Shown: one piece after another, positions 7,883-16,643 of the stretch
How positions within the stretch are numbered: position 1 is the stretch's first letter
How the letters are laid out: every line of letters starts with the position of its first letter
Assembly (NCBI GenBank): GCA_011390955.1
Contig: JAABRM010000047.1
Coordinates: 1-56,014, forward strand
Direction: 5' to 3'
Length of the DNA: 56,014 nucleotides
Origin: Oscillatoriales cyanobacterium
GTDB taxonomy: Bacteria > Cyanobacteriota > Cyanobacteriia > Cyanobacteriales > Laspinemataceae
The notes under the pieces: model-generated
The model's input: only the letters and a program-made list of their open reading frames with translations
Databases searched by the model: none
What the model was told of the DNA's origin: nothing
Translations under genes and position numbers: made by a program

Positions 7883-9379
7883 TTAAGAGTTTTCTTGAAT
7901 TGTGCGGTACAATGCTTTGGCTAATCCCACGACGCCGCGATTGGGCGGTTGAATTTTCGTCGCCATTTGGGGCAACTTTCGTAAAACATCGTTCATAGAT
8001 TTACCACTGCTGTTTTTGAGCAAATTGCTAAACTCATCTCTAACTTCTTTGCTGTAAGTCTTGAGGTTGACATCACCTGCCTGATGTCTTCCAGGAGGAT
8101 TCTCGACAAAACTATGAACATTAAACAGTTCCACTCCAGTTTCCGAACAGTGAATCGTGGCCAACCATCGTAAATAATCTTCACACCACGCTTCAACTTC
8201 CCGGCGCCGATCCTGTTCTGGCTCACTCTTAAGTTCAGCGCTATTAAAAAACTTTAACGACCAAGGAACAGCATTGGGCCGCTTGCTTTCGATCGCATAT
8301 TCCAAATCGGGAACGATCGCATACTTCCAGACAAAAGCAAATTGAGCCGCATTCAGCAGTTTTTGCCTAACTCGATCTCGATCTGGGATATCGCTCCATG
8401 TCACCGCGCTTGCTGTTTCGCGACTGGTCAGAACCACTTGATTTCGCCCAGCGTCGTTGTTTAGTAAAAAATCTCGCAACGCCAAAGCTGCATAAAGTTC
8501 TAAAAAATGAGGCTTATTGCGCTGTTCTCTGCCTCCGGTACTAAAAGAAACCTCAGTCAACTGAGGGGTTCCCAGGAGGTAAACTCGATCGAAATCTAAA
8601 TTTTTAGTCGCATAGTATCCTAAAGCTGCTTCACTGCTGAGAACAAATTCTTCAGACTTCGCATAGATTTTGTCTGGCTGAGATTGACCCGACGGTCTAA
8701 ATTGAAAATAAGGCAACATCAGCACCCCGCCCACCTTGACGCGATCGCGCACATTTTTGGCGGTTAAATCATTTAAAAGCAATCGGCCCAAAGTCGGAAA
8801 TCCGGCTGCCCCGGTGCCGCCAAAAATCGAACCGCAGAGAAACACCCTCGGTGCTTTTGCTCCGCGTTCATCCTCCACAATTTGGTCGATCAAATTTTGC
8901 CAATTCTGTAGATTCTGCGAATCTCGGCTCAACTGAGTCATAAACGCCGCCCCAACTGCGGGACGACCATGAAATCCCTCTCTCAGATCGTCATTTCTTT
9001 CTTCTAAAGGATATAAAACATCAAACAAATTACGCACTGGGCTATCAGCGGCATATCTATCGTATTGAAAGGCATCCCCAAGTTTGACTCTGGCTTGGGT
9101 AAACGGAGACAAAAGACCTCCTTGAAATTGCTCGATTTCTGACTGCATCAAAGCCAAAGTATTATCTTGACCAATAATTTCACTACATTTCTGATAAACC
9201 TTCAGAGTTTTATCGGCAGCGGCGATATTGCCGTTGCCTTTATCTGGATCTAAAGATAAAACTTTAATTTTTTCTAATTTGCCGTCTGGAGTTGAATAAA
9301 TTCCTGCCGCCGCTAAATGGGCAACCGCTTCGACAATTTTGGCACCAGTTCCGCCAATAGCGATAATATACAGAGTCAT
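7883..9379 (-). CDS. Tubulin/FtsZ-like GTPase (tubulin-like family)
   Basis: A 498-residue protein. The N-terminus reads IIAIGGTGAKIVE (residues 5-17), a glycine loop at the end of the first beta strand. The sequence CGSIFGGTGAAG (about 182-193) matches the tubulin/FtsZ signature T4 loop (GGTGxG type). A GRPAVGAAFM segment at about 139-148 lies between them. This architecture fits the prokaryotic 'tubulin-like' family that is distinct from FtsZ, TubZ and CetZ. No TM or signal peptide is seen. The start is 4 bases after the stop of the upstream 4-TM gene, so both are in one transcript. GTP binding is well supported. Polymerisation is not shown by sequence, and I cannot locate a confident T7 catalytic loop. 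Confidence 0.85.
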   Translation of the reverse strand: MTLYIIAIGGTGAKIVEAVAHLAAAGIYSTPDGKLEKIKVLSLDPDKGNGNIAAADKTLKVYQKCSEIIGQDNTLALMQSEIEQFQGGLLSPFTQARVKLGDAFQYDRYAADSPVRNLFDVLYPLEERNDDLREGFHGRPAVGAAFMTQLSRDSQNLQNWQNLIDQIVEDERGAKAPRVFLCGSIFGGTGAAGFPTLGRLLLNDLTAKNVRDRVKVGGVLMLPYFQFRPSGQSQPDKIYAKSEEFVLSSEAALGYYATKNLDFDRVYLLGTPQLTEVSFSTGGREQRNKPHFLELYAALALRDFLLNNDAGRNQVVLTSRETASAVTWSDIPDRDRVRQKLLNAAQFAFVWKYAIVPDLEYAIESKRPNAVPWSLKFFNSAELKSEPEQDRRREVEAWCEDYLRWLATIHCSETGVELFNVHSFVENPPGRHQAGDVNLKTYSKEVRDEFSNLLKNSSGKSMNDVLRKLPQMATKIQPPNRGVVGLAKALYRTIQENS

Positions 9380-9383
9380 CAGT

Positions 9384-9881
9384 CTAGTTTATCCTCAAAA
9401 AACGTTGCAACCACTGAGCACCGGGAACTACATGAGCCAGCATAAAAGGGGTACTCACTGCTGTAGCTAACCAATGATTAATCACCATAATCATGACTAA
9501 ACTGCCTAACATCCAGGGAATTGTTTGGGGGATAGTTTTTCCGTAAATATACAGAGATGCACCAACAATACAGATAGCGACGGTGAATATTAGCCACCAA
9601 ACAAGTTTGGCTGGTTTTTCATCTTCTCTCGAAGAAAATTTAGGTTCAAGCTGAAAAGCAGCGATCGCCCACCAGAGTAATGCCCCGATCAATGAAGCCC
9701 AAAATACAATCAAAGCGGCAGGATTATAATGATACTTCACAAACCGATCTGGACGAACTGCTGTCAAAGGAATCATGCCGGTAGAAAATAGCCAACCGCC
9801 TACCTGAAGCAAAATAAATCCCAAAACAACTGCTAAAAATAAGCGAAATACTTCCCAGGCTCGCTCTTGAATATGGGTCAT
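9384..9881 (-). CDS. Small integral membrane protein, four TM helices
   Basis: A 165-residue protein with four hydrophobic spans at about 12-35, 52-73, 92-112 and 118-140. Polar loops include a charged segment SSREDEKP before helix 3. I do not recognise the family. It is the first gene of the minus-strand set, with a 4-base gap to the tubulin-like gene, so it is probably cotranscribed and may be its membrane partner (inference). No convincing ribosome-binding site is seen upstream of 9881. Confidence 0.75.
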   Translation of the reverse strand: MTHIQERAWEVFRLFLAVVLGFILLQVGGWLFSTGMIPLTAVRPDRFVKYHYNPAALIVFWASLIGALLWWAIAAFQLEPKFSSREDEKPAKLVWWLIFTVAICIVGASLYIYGKTIPQTIPWMLGSLVMIMVINHWLATAVSTPFMLAHVVPGAQWLQRFLRIN

Positions 9882-10079
9882 GCTTTGAACAAGGGATTAG
9901 TGTTTTATCGAAAGTTATCTATTCTTAATTAATAATTTTTTTGACTTTAAATCTAGTAATTTGTTATTTTATTACAGTGATAATACATATTATTGTTTTT
10001 TTTTCTGTATATTTTGTTACATTTTACAAAAATTTACATTTTAAATTTATCGCTGCCTGCGAGGGAGCAAGGAACTACC
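9882..10079. promoter_or_regulatory. Divergent intergenic region between the two arms of the actin/tubulin-like locus
   Basis: About 200 bases of very AT-rich DNA separate the minus-strand operon from the plus-strand MIDAS lipoprotein gene. It must hold both promoters. No repeat or MITE is seen here, unlike most intergenic regions of this window. I could not fix -35/-10 boxes with confidence. AAGGA at 10069-10073 is the likely ribosome-binding site for the gene at 10080. Confidence 0.5.
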
Positions 10080-11456
10080 ATGAACAAAGCCATCTATGCT
10101 GTAGGAATCACCATCCTGTCCTTAACTCTGACTGGGTGTATCAAGCAAGATAACTGGGAATGCAGCCTACCGACCAACGGGGAACTGCAACATCAGGCAT
10201 CAACATCAGGATCGATCACCCCGATCGTTCAAATAGACGGCACCCCATCCATGCAAGGGTTTGTTAACATTCCCGACAGCCGCTATATCCGCACCCTCCG
10301 TCTGCTGGACATGGCGACCACCACTGCCTTTTCCCAGTCTCAACCTCCCAGATACTATCGTTTTGGCCTCAACCGAACGCGCTTAAGCAAAGAAACATCT
10401 ACTCGAATTGCCCAAAGTTCTTGGTTTTATGACGGCAACAGCGCATCCCTGCTTGATGCGCGAATTGACAAAGCGGTGGAACCGATAGACGACACACCAG
10501 TTAACGAAGTTTATATTGTTGTCACCGACTTGTATCAACAAGAAGGGGAAATGACGGCGGTACTCAATAGCTTAAAAACCAACTATTTAGACAAAGGGTA
10601 TGCCGTAGGAATTTTGGGAGTGCGGAGCGAATTTGATGGCATTGTTTACGACGTCAGCTTGAGAGATCAGTATTTTGATTATACGACGAATTCTAATAAG
10701 CCGGAAACCTTCCACCCCTTCTATGTAATGGTTTTGGGGACTTACGAAAATGTTGCCAGTTACTTCGATCGCCTCAAACAAGCCAGCCAAAGTGATGGAC
10801 TCAACTTTAGCGATGACCAATTTGTAATTTTTTATCATCGCCTAGTAGAACAACCCTCATTCTTAAACATTGAATCGGATATCTTGAAATCAAATCTAGC
10901 AGGAATTGAACGTCAAGTCACAATTAATGATGGCAACGTGATGCTCCTGGTGCCAAACGAGCGAAACATCGAACGGCTGATGTTCAAAAATACTGACTCC
11001 GCTGAACAATCGCAAGGTATTCAGTACGAATTTGCATACAATCCTTTACCTTACGTTTTATCTGTATCCCCTGATTTTCAGCTAAAATTAGGCGGAACAT
11101 TTAATAATGATAGCCCCGATTTTGAGGATATAGATCAAAATGCCGTAGCAGAATTTATGCAAGCCAGTAATTGGAATATTCAAGAAAATACCATAGATTT
11201 TTCTATGTTGTTTAATTCCCCAAAGATGGAAACAGGTGTTTACAAAATTACTGTGGATGTTGTGCCAACATCAATCACCGGACGAAATTGGTGGCCGAAA
11301 TGGAATTTAGCCGAAAAAGATCAATTTGATGGCTCAAAAACTTATAATCTGCTACCATTTCTAGAGCAGTTGCAAGCAATCACTTTTCAAAAAATTAGCG
11401 AATCTCCCGATGGGAAAATTGCTAAGTTGTGCTATGTCCTGCATAAAGAGAGGTAA
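10080..11456 (+). CDS. Lipoprotein with von Willebrand A-like MIDAS domain
   Basis: Starting at 10080 (AAGGA about 6 bases upstream) gives 458 residues. The N-terminus is a lipoprotein signal with lipobox LTGC (Cys20). VQIDGTPSMQG puts Asp53-x-Thr55-x-Ser57 where a vWA MIDAS DxS/TxS motif is expected, followed by helix-strand alternation and VYIVVTDLYQQ with Thr149-Asp150 in the position of the later MIDAS acidic residue. Metal-dependent ligand binding is therefore plausible. The C-terminal half (about 200-458) is beta-rich with no family I can name. It is divergent from the tubulin/actin-like operon. vWA proteins are recurrent neighbours of non-canonical FtsZ-like proteins in prokaryotes, which supports a shared function (inference). 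Confidence 0.78.
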   Translation: MNKAIYAVGITILSLTLTGCIKQDNWECSLPTNGELQHQASTSGSITPIVQIDGTPSMQGFVNIPDSRYIRTLRLLDMATTTAFSQSQPPRYYRFGLNRTRLSKETSTRIAQSSWFYDGNSASLLDARIDKAVEPIDDTPVNEVYIVVTDLYQQEGEMTAVLNSLKTNYLDKGYAVGILGVRSEFDGIVYDVSLRDQYFDYTTNSNKPETFHPFYVMVLGTYENVASYFDRLKQASQSDGLNFSDDQFVIFYHRLVEQPSFLNIESDILKSNLAGIERQVTINDGNVMLLVPNERNIERLMFKNTDSAEQSQGIQYEFAYNPLPYVLSVSPDFQLKLGGTFNNDSPDFEDIDQNAVAEFMQASNWNIQENTIDFSMLFNSPKMETGVYKITVDVVPTSITGRNWWPKWNLAEKDQFDGSKTYNLLPFLEQLQAITFQKISESPDGKIAKLCYVLHKER

Positions 11457-11593
11457 AACAGGGGGTTCAGAAACCCGGTTTTTTAATTAAATTTTGGGGT
11501 TTGGGCAAAATTTATGGCAAAAACCGGGCCTATTGGGTTTATATTTTGTATAGTCCTACATATAGTCCTACAAGCGCGATCGCACTTAATGCC

Positions 11594-12217
11594 ATGTATT
11601 GCCCAATGCAACTAGACTGTAAATCCATGACCGGGGTAATTCACAATTGCCCTAACCTCAAACAATGCCTGGAAAATTCGCCCCTAGATCGGCAAGAAGC
11701 TTTTCGACTGTACTTTCTCAACCTAAACATCAACCCTGACGATATCGACATTTACGTCGATCTCCCGGATGCGAGTTTTCTGTTTTCCTCGTTTTCCCCC
11801 AGACAGCAGTTTAACTATAACCGGGATTATCGCACCAGAGACACGATTATTTTTGGTCAACCAATCGATTGGCAAAATGGTGGAACGGGTGGAATATCTT
11901 ACTTTTATACCCTCACCGTTGAACAATTGCAAGCATTAATTGAGCAAGGATTTGCCGACCCCGAAGACAGACAAAATTCCTCCCCCACAATTGCCGAATT
12001 TTTGGCCTTTGCCCAAGCCCAAAAAAGCCAAGGATTTGACTTTACCTTTGCGGGCTATGTCGTCTCCCCAGACCGTGAAGATTACCGCGTTAGTATTGAT
12101 GGCATTGAGTGGCGCGGTGATGTTGGTCATCCGGTAATCTCCACTTTTGAAATATTCGCTGAAGATGCCGATGAATTAGAACTTAAATCCAACTTTCTCC
12201 GCGCTTGGTGGGATTAA
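11594..12217 (+). CDS. Conserved hypothetical protein, unknown function
   Basis: About 207 residues from the ATG at 11594; ATGs at 11501 (longer) and 11606 (shorter) are also possible, and none has a clear ribosome-binding site. The protein is soluble and acidic near its C-terminus (EIFAEDADELELKS), and has a Cys-rich N-terminus (CPMQLDC, then CPNLKQC). No known domain is recognised. It follows the MIDAS lipoprotein in the same direction after 140 bases and may belong to the same locus, but nothing in the sequence proves this. Confidence 0.6.
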   Translation: MYCPMQLDCKSMTGVIHNCPNLKQCLENSPLDRQEAFRLYFLNLNINPDDIDIYVDLPDASFLFSSFSPRQQFNYNRDYRTRDTIIFGQPIDWQNGGTGGISYFYTLTVEQLQALIEQGFADPEDRQNSSPTIAEFLAFAQAQKSQGFDFTFAGYVVSPDREDYRVSIDGIEWRGDVGHPVISTFEIFAEDADELELKSNFLRAWWD

Positions 12218-12298
12218 AGCCCGTGGTTTCTCCGGTGCTTGACTACCCTGTTTCCTCCCCTAAAAGATAACTAATAACTAATAGCTAAAAATATCAAC

Positions 12299-13192
12299 TT
12301 AAAATCCTCGATCCATTAATGCCTCTGCTTTCTCCTGGGTGGACTGACTATATTGACGATAAAGGGCAGTGCGATTTTTCGCCGTGTCATATCGACTATG
12401 ATCCGGGGGCACCGATGCCATCAATTTAGAAGCTTGATCCCAAAGGGCGGCGATCGCCAACCAATCCTCAGCAGTTTGGGCATTCTTTCCCTGACTGGAC
12501 GCTTGTTCGGCCAAACGCACCGCCTGAGCAAAATTTTCTGTATAATCGGGAGTCGGTGCGGCAATGGTCGCGGACGGAACCGTAGCCTCAGAAGGTGTCG
12601 GTGGTTGAATTTGTTGGGGCGACGTTGACAATTGTTGGCGATTTTGATTTTGATACCAAAACCAGCCCAGCCCTAAACTCACCAAAAAAGCAAAACCAGC
12701 CCCCACCATTAGAGAATTCAATAGTTGCCGTTGTTGACGTTTTTGTTCTGCCACTGCGGAAGATGTAGTCAGACTCAAAAGCAATTGACGCGGGTCTGTT
12801 GGCTGAGTGCGGATATCTTCCAGCAAGCGCTTCAGCATATTGGGCTTGCGTAAAATAATTTTTTCTGACCACAGCAATTGATTCTCGGGATCTCGCATAA
12901 TTTCTTCCAACCAGAGAAGCTGTTGCTCGCGCACCAATCGACTATTAATATTGACGTGGTGAATATTCTTCGGCGATAAACCTTCCAAGATTTCCCGAAT
13001 TTCCTCCACTACCGTCGATTGCGGTAAAGCCGCCTCGGTGCGAGCCTCACAAAGAATTTGTAGCACTCCTTCAGACAAAACCGCACGGGTTCTGACCCCA
13101 GAAGCGGCTAAGTTTTCATTAAGCACTTGTATAATCGCCGCCACACTGCCTTGGCGAGCTTGTTTAGCAATATCATCAATAGAAGCTATCAT
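12299..13192 (-). CDS. Single-pass membrane protein, cyanobacterial hypothetical
   Basis: A 297-residue protein. The N-terminal ~155 residues are soluble and helical (IDDIAKQARQGSVAAIIQVLN onward). One TM helix lies at about 160-178 (NSLMVGAGFAFLVSLGLGWFW), followed by a Pro/Thr/Ser/Ala-rich linker and a short C-terminal helical hairpin with TPR-like spacing (EDWLAIAALWDQASKLMASV). I recall similar proteins as cyanobacterial hypotheticals and do not know a function. It converges with the plus-strand gene at 11594. Confidence 0.7.
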   Translation of the reverse strand: MIASIDDIAKQARQGSVAAIIQVLNENLAASGVRTRAVLSEGVLQILCEARTEAALPQSTVVEEIREILEGLSPKNIHHVNINSRLVREQQLLWLEEIMRDPENQLLWSEKIILRKPNMLKRLLEDIRTQPTDPRQLLLSLTTSSAVAEQKRQQRQLLNSLMVGAGFAFLVSLGLGWFWYQNQNRQQLSTSPQQIQPPTPSEATVPSATIAAPTPDYTENFAQAVRLAEQASSQGKNAQTAEDWLAIAALWDQASKLMASVPPDHSRYDTAKNRTALYRQYSQSTQEKAEALMDRGF

Positions 13193-13484
13193 CGTTAAAT
13201 TCCGGAATAATTGATTTAATGGGTTATCAAAAGGCGATCGGCTTTCAGCACTCAGCAGTCAGCGTTTCGCGAAATCATCAAGATCGGTGATAGCACAGAA
13301 TTTAATGACACGGTAGAGCAGAATCAACCAGCGAATTGCTGACCTCTCATCACTGACAGCTAATTTTGTACGGAAACAGTAAATTGATTTAGATAATAAA
13401 CCAAATTATACCAATTTAAAAAATTATCGCTAAATTACGAGGTTATACCATTTACAAAAATTCAGCCAACGGCCCCTAACATTC

Positions 13485-13516
13485 GTAGGGTGGGCAAAAG
13501 TTTTTGCCCACCCTAC
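13485..13516. repeat. GTAGGGTGGGCA palindrome
   Basis: A GTAGGGTGGGCAAAAG arm is followed by its near-complement ending TTTGCCCACCCTAC. A second copy lies at 24146-24175 and a shortened one at about 52050-52070, so this is a dispersed family in the genome. Confidence 0.7.
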
Positions 13517-13580
13517 CATATATGATGGTGAACCGCGATCGCCCGACCTTGAATACCACCGTGGATTTCCCATAAAAAGA

Positions 13581-13602
13581 GGGGCAATTATATAATTGCC
13601 CC
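13581..13602. terminator. Perfect palindrome, possible terminator of the GHL10 gene
   Basis: GGGGCAATTAT followed directly by ATAATTGCCCC. It lies about 95 bases beyond the stop codon of the minus-strand gene at 13696. On the minus strand a T-rich stretch follows only loosely, so termination is possible but not certain. Confidence 0.4.
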
Positions 13603-13695
13603 TAATTAAACCAAATTAGACAATAGCCAAATTAGACAATATTAGACAATAGCCAAATTAGACCATGTGCCTGAACCCTAACGGTCTAACTAATT

Positions 13696-15462
13696 TTATT
13701 GGGCTGCAATGACTACACCGGCACTTTCATTAGCCATATTATCCACAGCACATAAGGCATAGGTTCCCGGATTCACCCGTAAATTGTTGACATTTGCGGG
13801 GATAATTCTGGCCAATTGCCAACTATTTCCTTGACGCTGGTACAAACTCCAAGAACGAATGTCATTAGAAGTAGCTGGATTCCAACTAATTTGCCCAGAA
13901 CTAACTTGAATTCCCGTGGGCGGTTCCGGGGGAACTGCATCTAACCAAGGCATTGTTGGTGGTAATGCTGGTTGAGAGAACAGATTTGTTTTGAATCGTT
14001 CATTCACCCCTAGCCAATTATCTCTCAGCACTTTGGCACTGTACAATATATTGCCCAGGGACAATCTATTCACCTCTTGACGAGAGAGTTCCACTTGTCT
14101 TTCAAATTCAGAAATTGGCCAAGAAGTTCCATCAAGTTTACTGAGGAAATTACCGGCATAAATATGACGACGCATGGGGTTATTTTCCACCCACCATTTG
14201 AGTAATACAGGATAACTTTGTTGCGGGGGATCGATGCGCCAGTAAAGTTGCGGGGCGAGGTAGTCTAACCAACCTTTTTCTAACCATAATTTTACGTCAG
14301 CATAAAGACTCTCATATTGATCTAGTCCGACGATTCCGGGTGCTTTTCCGGGGCGATAAATGCCAAAAGGACTAATGCCAAATTTGACATGAGGTTTCTC
14401 GGATTTAATTCCTTCCCAGATGCGTTTAATCATCAGATTGACGTTTTCTCGCCGCCAGTCTGCCAGGGAAAGAGTACCCCCAGAACTCCGATAAGCGTTA
14501 TAAGTTTTGTTGTCAGGAAAGGGTATTCCCGCTTCAGGATAGGGATAGAAATAGTCATCAATGTGAATGGCATCGAGATCGTACCGACGCACTATATCCA
14601 TAATCACATTGTAAGTCTGGTCTTGGACAACTTTCGCCCCCGGATCCATCCAAATTAATTGGCCATATTCATAGGCATATTCGGGATAAAGTCTGGCCAT
14701 ATTATTGGCCGCTAAGGTGTAGCTGGTGGCGTTTCTTGCCCGGTAAGGATTCAACCAAGCATGGAGTTCGATATTCCGTTTATGACTTTCAGCGATCGCA
14801 AATTCTAGGGGGTCATAAAAGGGGACGGGGGCTTTGCCTTGTTGTCCGGTTAACCAATAACTCCAAGGTTCGATCTCGGAGGCATAAAAAGCATCTCCTG
14901 CCGGTCTAATTTGCAAGACCAAAGCATTCATATTTAACTCTTGGATCCGGTCAAGAATTTGCAGCAGTTCGGCTTTTTGCTGGTCTACGGTGAGGTCGGG
15001 ACTGGAAGGCCAGTCAATGTTAGCCACGGACGCGACCCAAGTGCCCCGAAACTCCCGTTGGTGTTCCACACTCACTAGGGTAAACATATTATTATTTACC
15101 GGATTTTGAGTTGGGAAAGGTGGTTGATTTTGTGGTTGATTTTGCTGATTATTTTCCGTGGGCAAGGGTAGTTCATTCTGGGTTTGAAACTGCCAATCAG
15201 AATAAGAAGGGGATGGCGGTTGAGAATTTTCTGGCAGATCGATCGGAATTGGATAGGCATAGACTTGAGTCACGGTTATGGCTACCAAGACTAAGCAACC
15301 GGCGATCGCTAACTGAGGCTTTAATTGAGAGTTTTTCCAGCGCCGAAAAACCCGCTGTTGCAATAGCCAAAGGTCTGGGAAAATCCCCAGCACAAAACGG
15401 ATCAAGGCTGACTTTTGTGTAAATTTATGCATTCTTCTGAACATTTGGCGGATCCAATTCAT
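13696..15462 (-). CDS. Glycoside hydrolase-like 10 (GHL10/DUF187) family protein
   Basis: The start at 15462 is preferred (GAGGG 12 bases upstream); in-frame starts at 15618, 15501 and 15432 cannot be excluded. The product is about 588 residues. A membrane anchor or signal segment (LAIAGCLVLVAITVTQVYA) is followed by a Pro/Gln-rich linker, then the GHL10 TIM-barrel domain: REFRGTWVASVANIDWPS, LNALVLQIRPAGDAFY-like strand, ELHAWLNPYRA, DAIHIDDYFYPYP and LDYLAPQLYWR. A short fibronectin-like C-terminal module (EPPTGIQVSSGQISWNPAT) ends the protein. Members are thought to act on cell-wall glycans; the exact substrate is unknown. Likely exported but membrane-tethered. Confidence 0.85.
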   Translation of the reverse strand: MNWIRQMFRRMHKFTQKSALIRFVLGIFPDLWLLQQRVFRRWKNSQLKPQLAIAGCLVLVAITVTQVYAYPIPIDLPENSQPPSPSYSDWQFQTQNELPLPTENNQQNQPQNQPPFPTQNPVNNNMFTLVSVEHQREFRGTWVASVANIDWPSSPDLTVDQQKAELLQILDRIQELNMNALVLQIRPAGDAFYASEIEPWSYWLTGQQGKAPVPFYDPLEFAIAESHKRNIELHAWLNPYRARNATSYTLAANNMARLYPEYAYEYGQLIWMDPGAKVVQDQTYNVIMDIVRRYDLDAIHIDDYFYPYPEAGIPFPDNKTYNAYRSSGGTLSLADWRRENVNLMIKRIWEGIKSEKPHVKFGISPFGIYRPGKAPGIVGLDQYESLYADVKLWLEKGWLDYLAPQLYWRIDPPQQSYPVLLKWWVENNPMRRHIYAGNFLSKLDGTSWPISEFERQVELSRQEVNRLSLGNILYSAKVLRDNWLGVNERFKTNLFSQPALPPTMPWLDAVPPEPPTGIQVSSGQISWNPATSNDIRSWSLYQRQGNSWQLARIIPANVNNLRVNPGTYALCAVDNMANESAGVVIAAQ

Positions 15463-15695
15463 CCGGTAGTAATTCCCTCTGGCGGTTTTAAACTGTAACA
15501 TTTGATTAAGTTTACCCAAATTTGGGCAGAAGTTGAGTTTTTTTTTCGGACTCAGTGAGTCTGGACTGAGAGGTGTCCCCGTTGACTGGAGTCGTTCTGT
15601 TTCGGTTCCAAGCCTCATTTTTGGCCATGTTTGGGTGATTGCTTTGGACTCCGAGGCATTGGGACTCCGAGGTATGATGCTGAGGCATTTTTGCC

Positions 15696-15809
15696 ATGAC
15701 AGAAACTACGGCAAATCCCCCAGGAAATCCCGAAGCTTTGGCAAAATTTAACTGGGGAAAGAATTACTATGATATTTCTCCGGGGAATTGGCGATCGCTT
15801 ATTCGGTGA
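15696..15809 (+). CDS. Possible 37-residue small protein
   Basis: An ATG at 15696 opens MTETTANPPGNPEALAKFNW and continues GKNYYDISPGNWRSLIR to TGA at 15809. The residue choice (Trp/Tyr/Asn, an NWGKNYYDISPG stretch) looks more protein-like than random translation. There is no clear ribosome-binding site and I know no homologue. It is divergent from the GHL10 gene. It could be the N-terminus of a truncated gene. Confidence 0.25.
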   Translation: MTETTANPPGNPEALAKFNWGKNYYDISPGNWRSLIR

Positions 15810-15919
15810 AAAAATGGGCTAAAAATTTTTATGTTTCCTGCCAATTGTGACGGCAATTCATAAATAAATGCCTAAATAATTAAAGACACGGCATCGCCTG
15901 TGATTTTGACAAAACATCA

Positions 15920-15984
15920 GGGGCGCAATGCTTGCGCCCCTACAACATAAATTTATTTGCTGTAGGGGCGCAAGCATTGCACCC
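15920..15984. repeat. Inverted pair of GTAGGGGCGCAAGC repeats
   Basis: GGGGCGCAATGCTTGCGCCC at 15920 is itself a palindrome, and the reverse-oriented GTAGGGGCGCAAGCATTGCA follows at 15962, so the two copies form a larger inverted repeat about an AT-rich loop. The same design is at 55913-55984. Confidence 0.7.
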
Positions 15985-16170
15985 TTAGATAATTGTACTA
16001 ATCTTAATTCAAGTAACTATAATCACAGTTATTTTGTAGTTTACAAATCTGAATATTGCTATCAATCGATCGATAAATTAAAGCTAATTAAATGTAAATC
16101 GGGAGATTAATTACATACATATAAATATGAATTATGGTATTAACAAATAGTCGATATAAGTTACCAGTAA

Positions 16171-16539
16171 TTACATCTGAGTATCTGTTAAAATTGCTCC
16201 ATCAAGTCTAGCGGTTTTTAAATAGGCTCCAGCCAGATTTGCCTGACTTAAATCGGCCCCTCTAAGATCCGCTAAACCCAGAAAAGCCCCGCTGAGATTT
16301 GCTCCTTTCAGCATCGCCCCTTTCAGGTCAGCAGCAAATAACCAAGCCCCGCTTAAATTCGCATCCTTGAGGTTGGCTTCACGCAGATTAGCATTTTCTA
16401 AATCCGCATCGATTAAATCGACTTTTTCTAAGCTGATTTTGGCTAAATTAGCATTCATTAATTGCCCTTCATGTAGAGAAATTGACCGAAAATTTCTCTC
16501 GCCAGATTTATATCTTTGAATCAGTTCTTCCGCTTGCAT
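16171..16539 (-). CDS. Pentapeptide-repeat protein
   Basis: A 122-residue protein from the ATG at 16539 (AGGA close upstream; a longer reading to 16635 lacks support). From about residue 28 it consists of A(N/D)LxX pentapeptide repeats ([20 protein letters not shown], then [20 protein letters not shown] and so on), about 15 units, predicted to form a right-handed quadrilateral beta helix. No signal peptide or TM is seen. The N-terminal [15 protein letters not shown] segment is typical of cyanobacterial pentapeptide proteins. Function cannot be assigned. It lies downstream of the ThiF-like gene on the same strand with about 100 bases between. Confidence 0.85.
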   Translation of the reverse strand: MQAEELIQRYKSGERNFRSISLHEGQLMNANLAKISLEKVDLIDADLENANLREANLKDANLSGAWLFAADLKGAMLKGANLSGAFLGLADLRGADLSQANLAGAYLKTARLDGAILTDTQM

Positions 16540-16643
16540 ATTCCTGTTTCTCTCCCATTTAGTAGTCTGTGTAACTACTTTAGGGAAAATTTTAGGGAAT
16601 GTGCCACTTAAACTAGCCACTTGCTTAAGTGGCACATAATTGC

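Larger units (their letters stand above)
13193..13695. other. 503-base intergenic region with two palindromes
   Basis: No gene is seen. It holds a hairpin at 13485-13516 (GTAGGGTGGGCAAAA and its complement), a perfect 22-bp palindrome at 13581-13602 and short direct repeats of CAAATTAGACAATA around 13612-13660. Confidence 0.6.
15463..16170. other. 700-base intergenic region with a possible small ORF and paired palindromes
   Basis: No full-length gene is evident. It contains a 37-codon ORF at 15696-15809 and the paired GGGGCGCAA palindromes at 15920-15984. The remainder is AT-rich with no recognisable structure. Confidence 0.5.
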
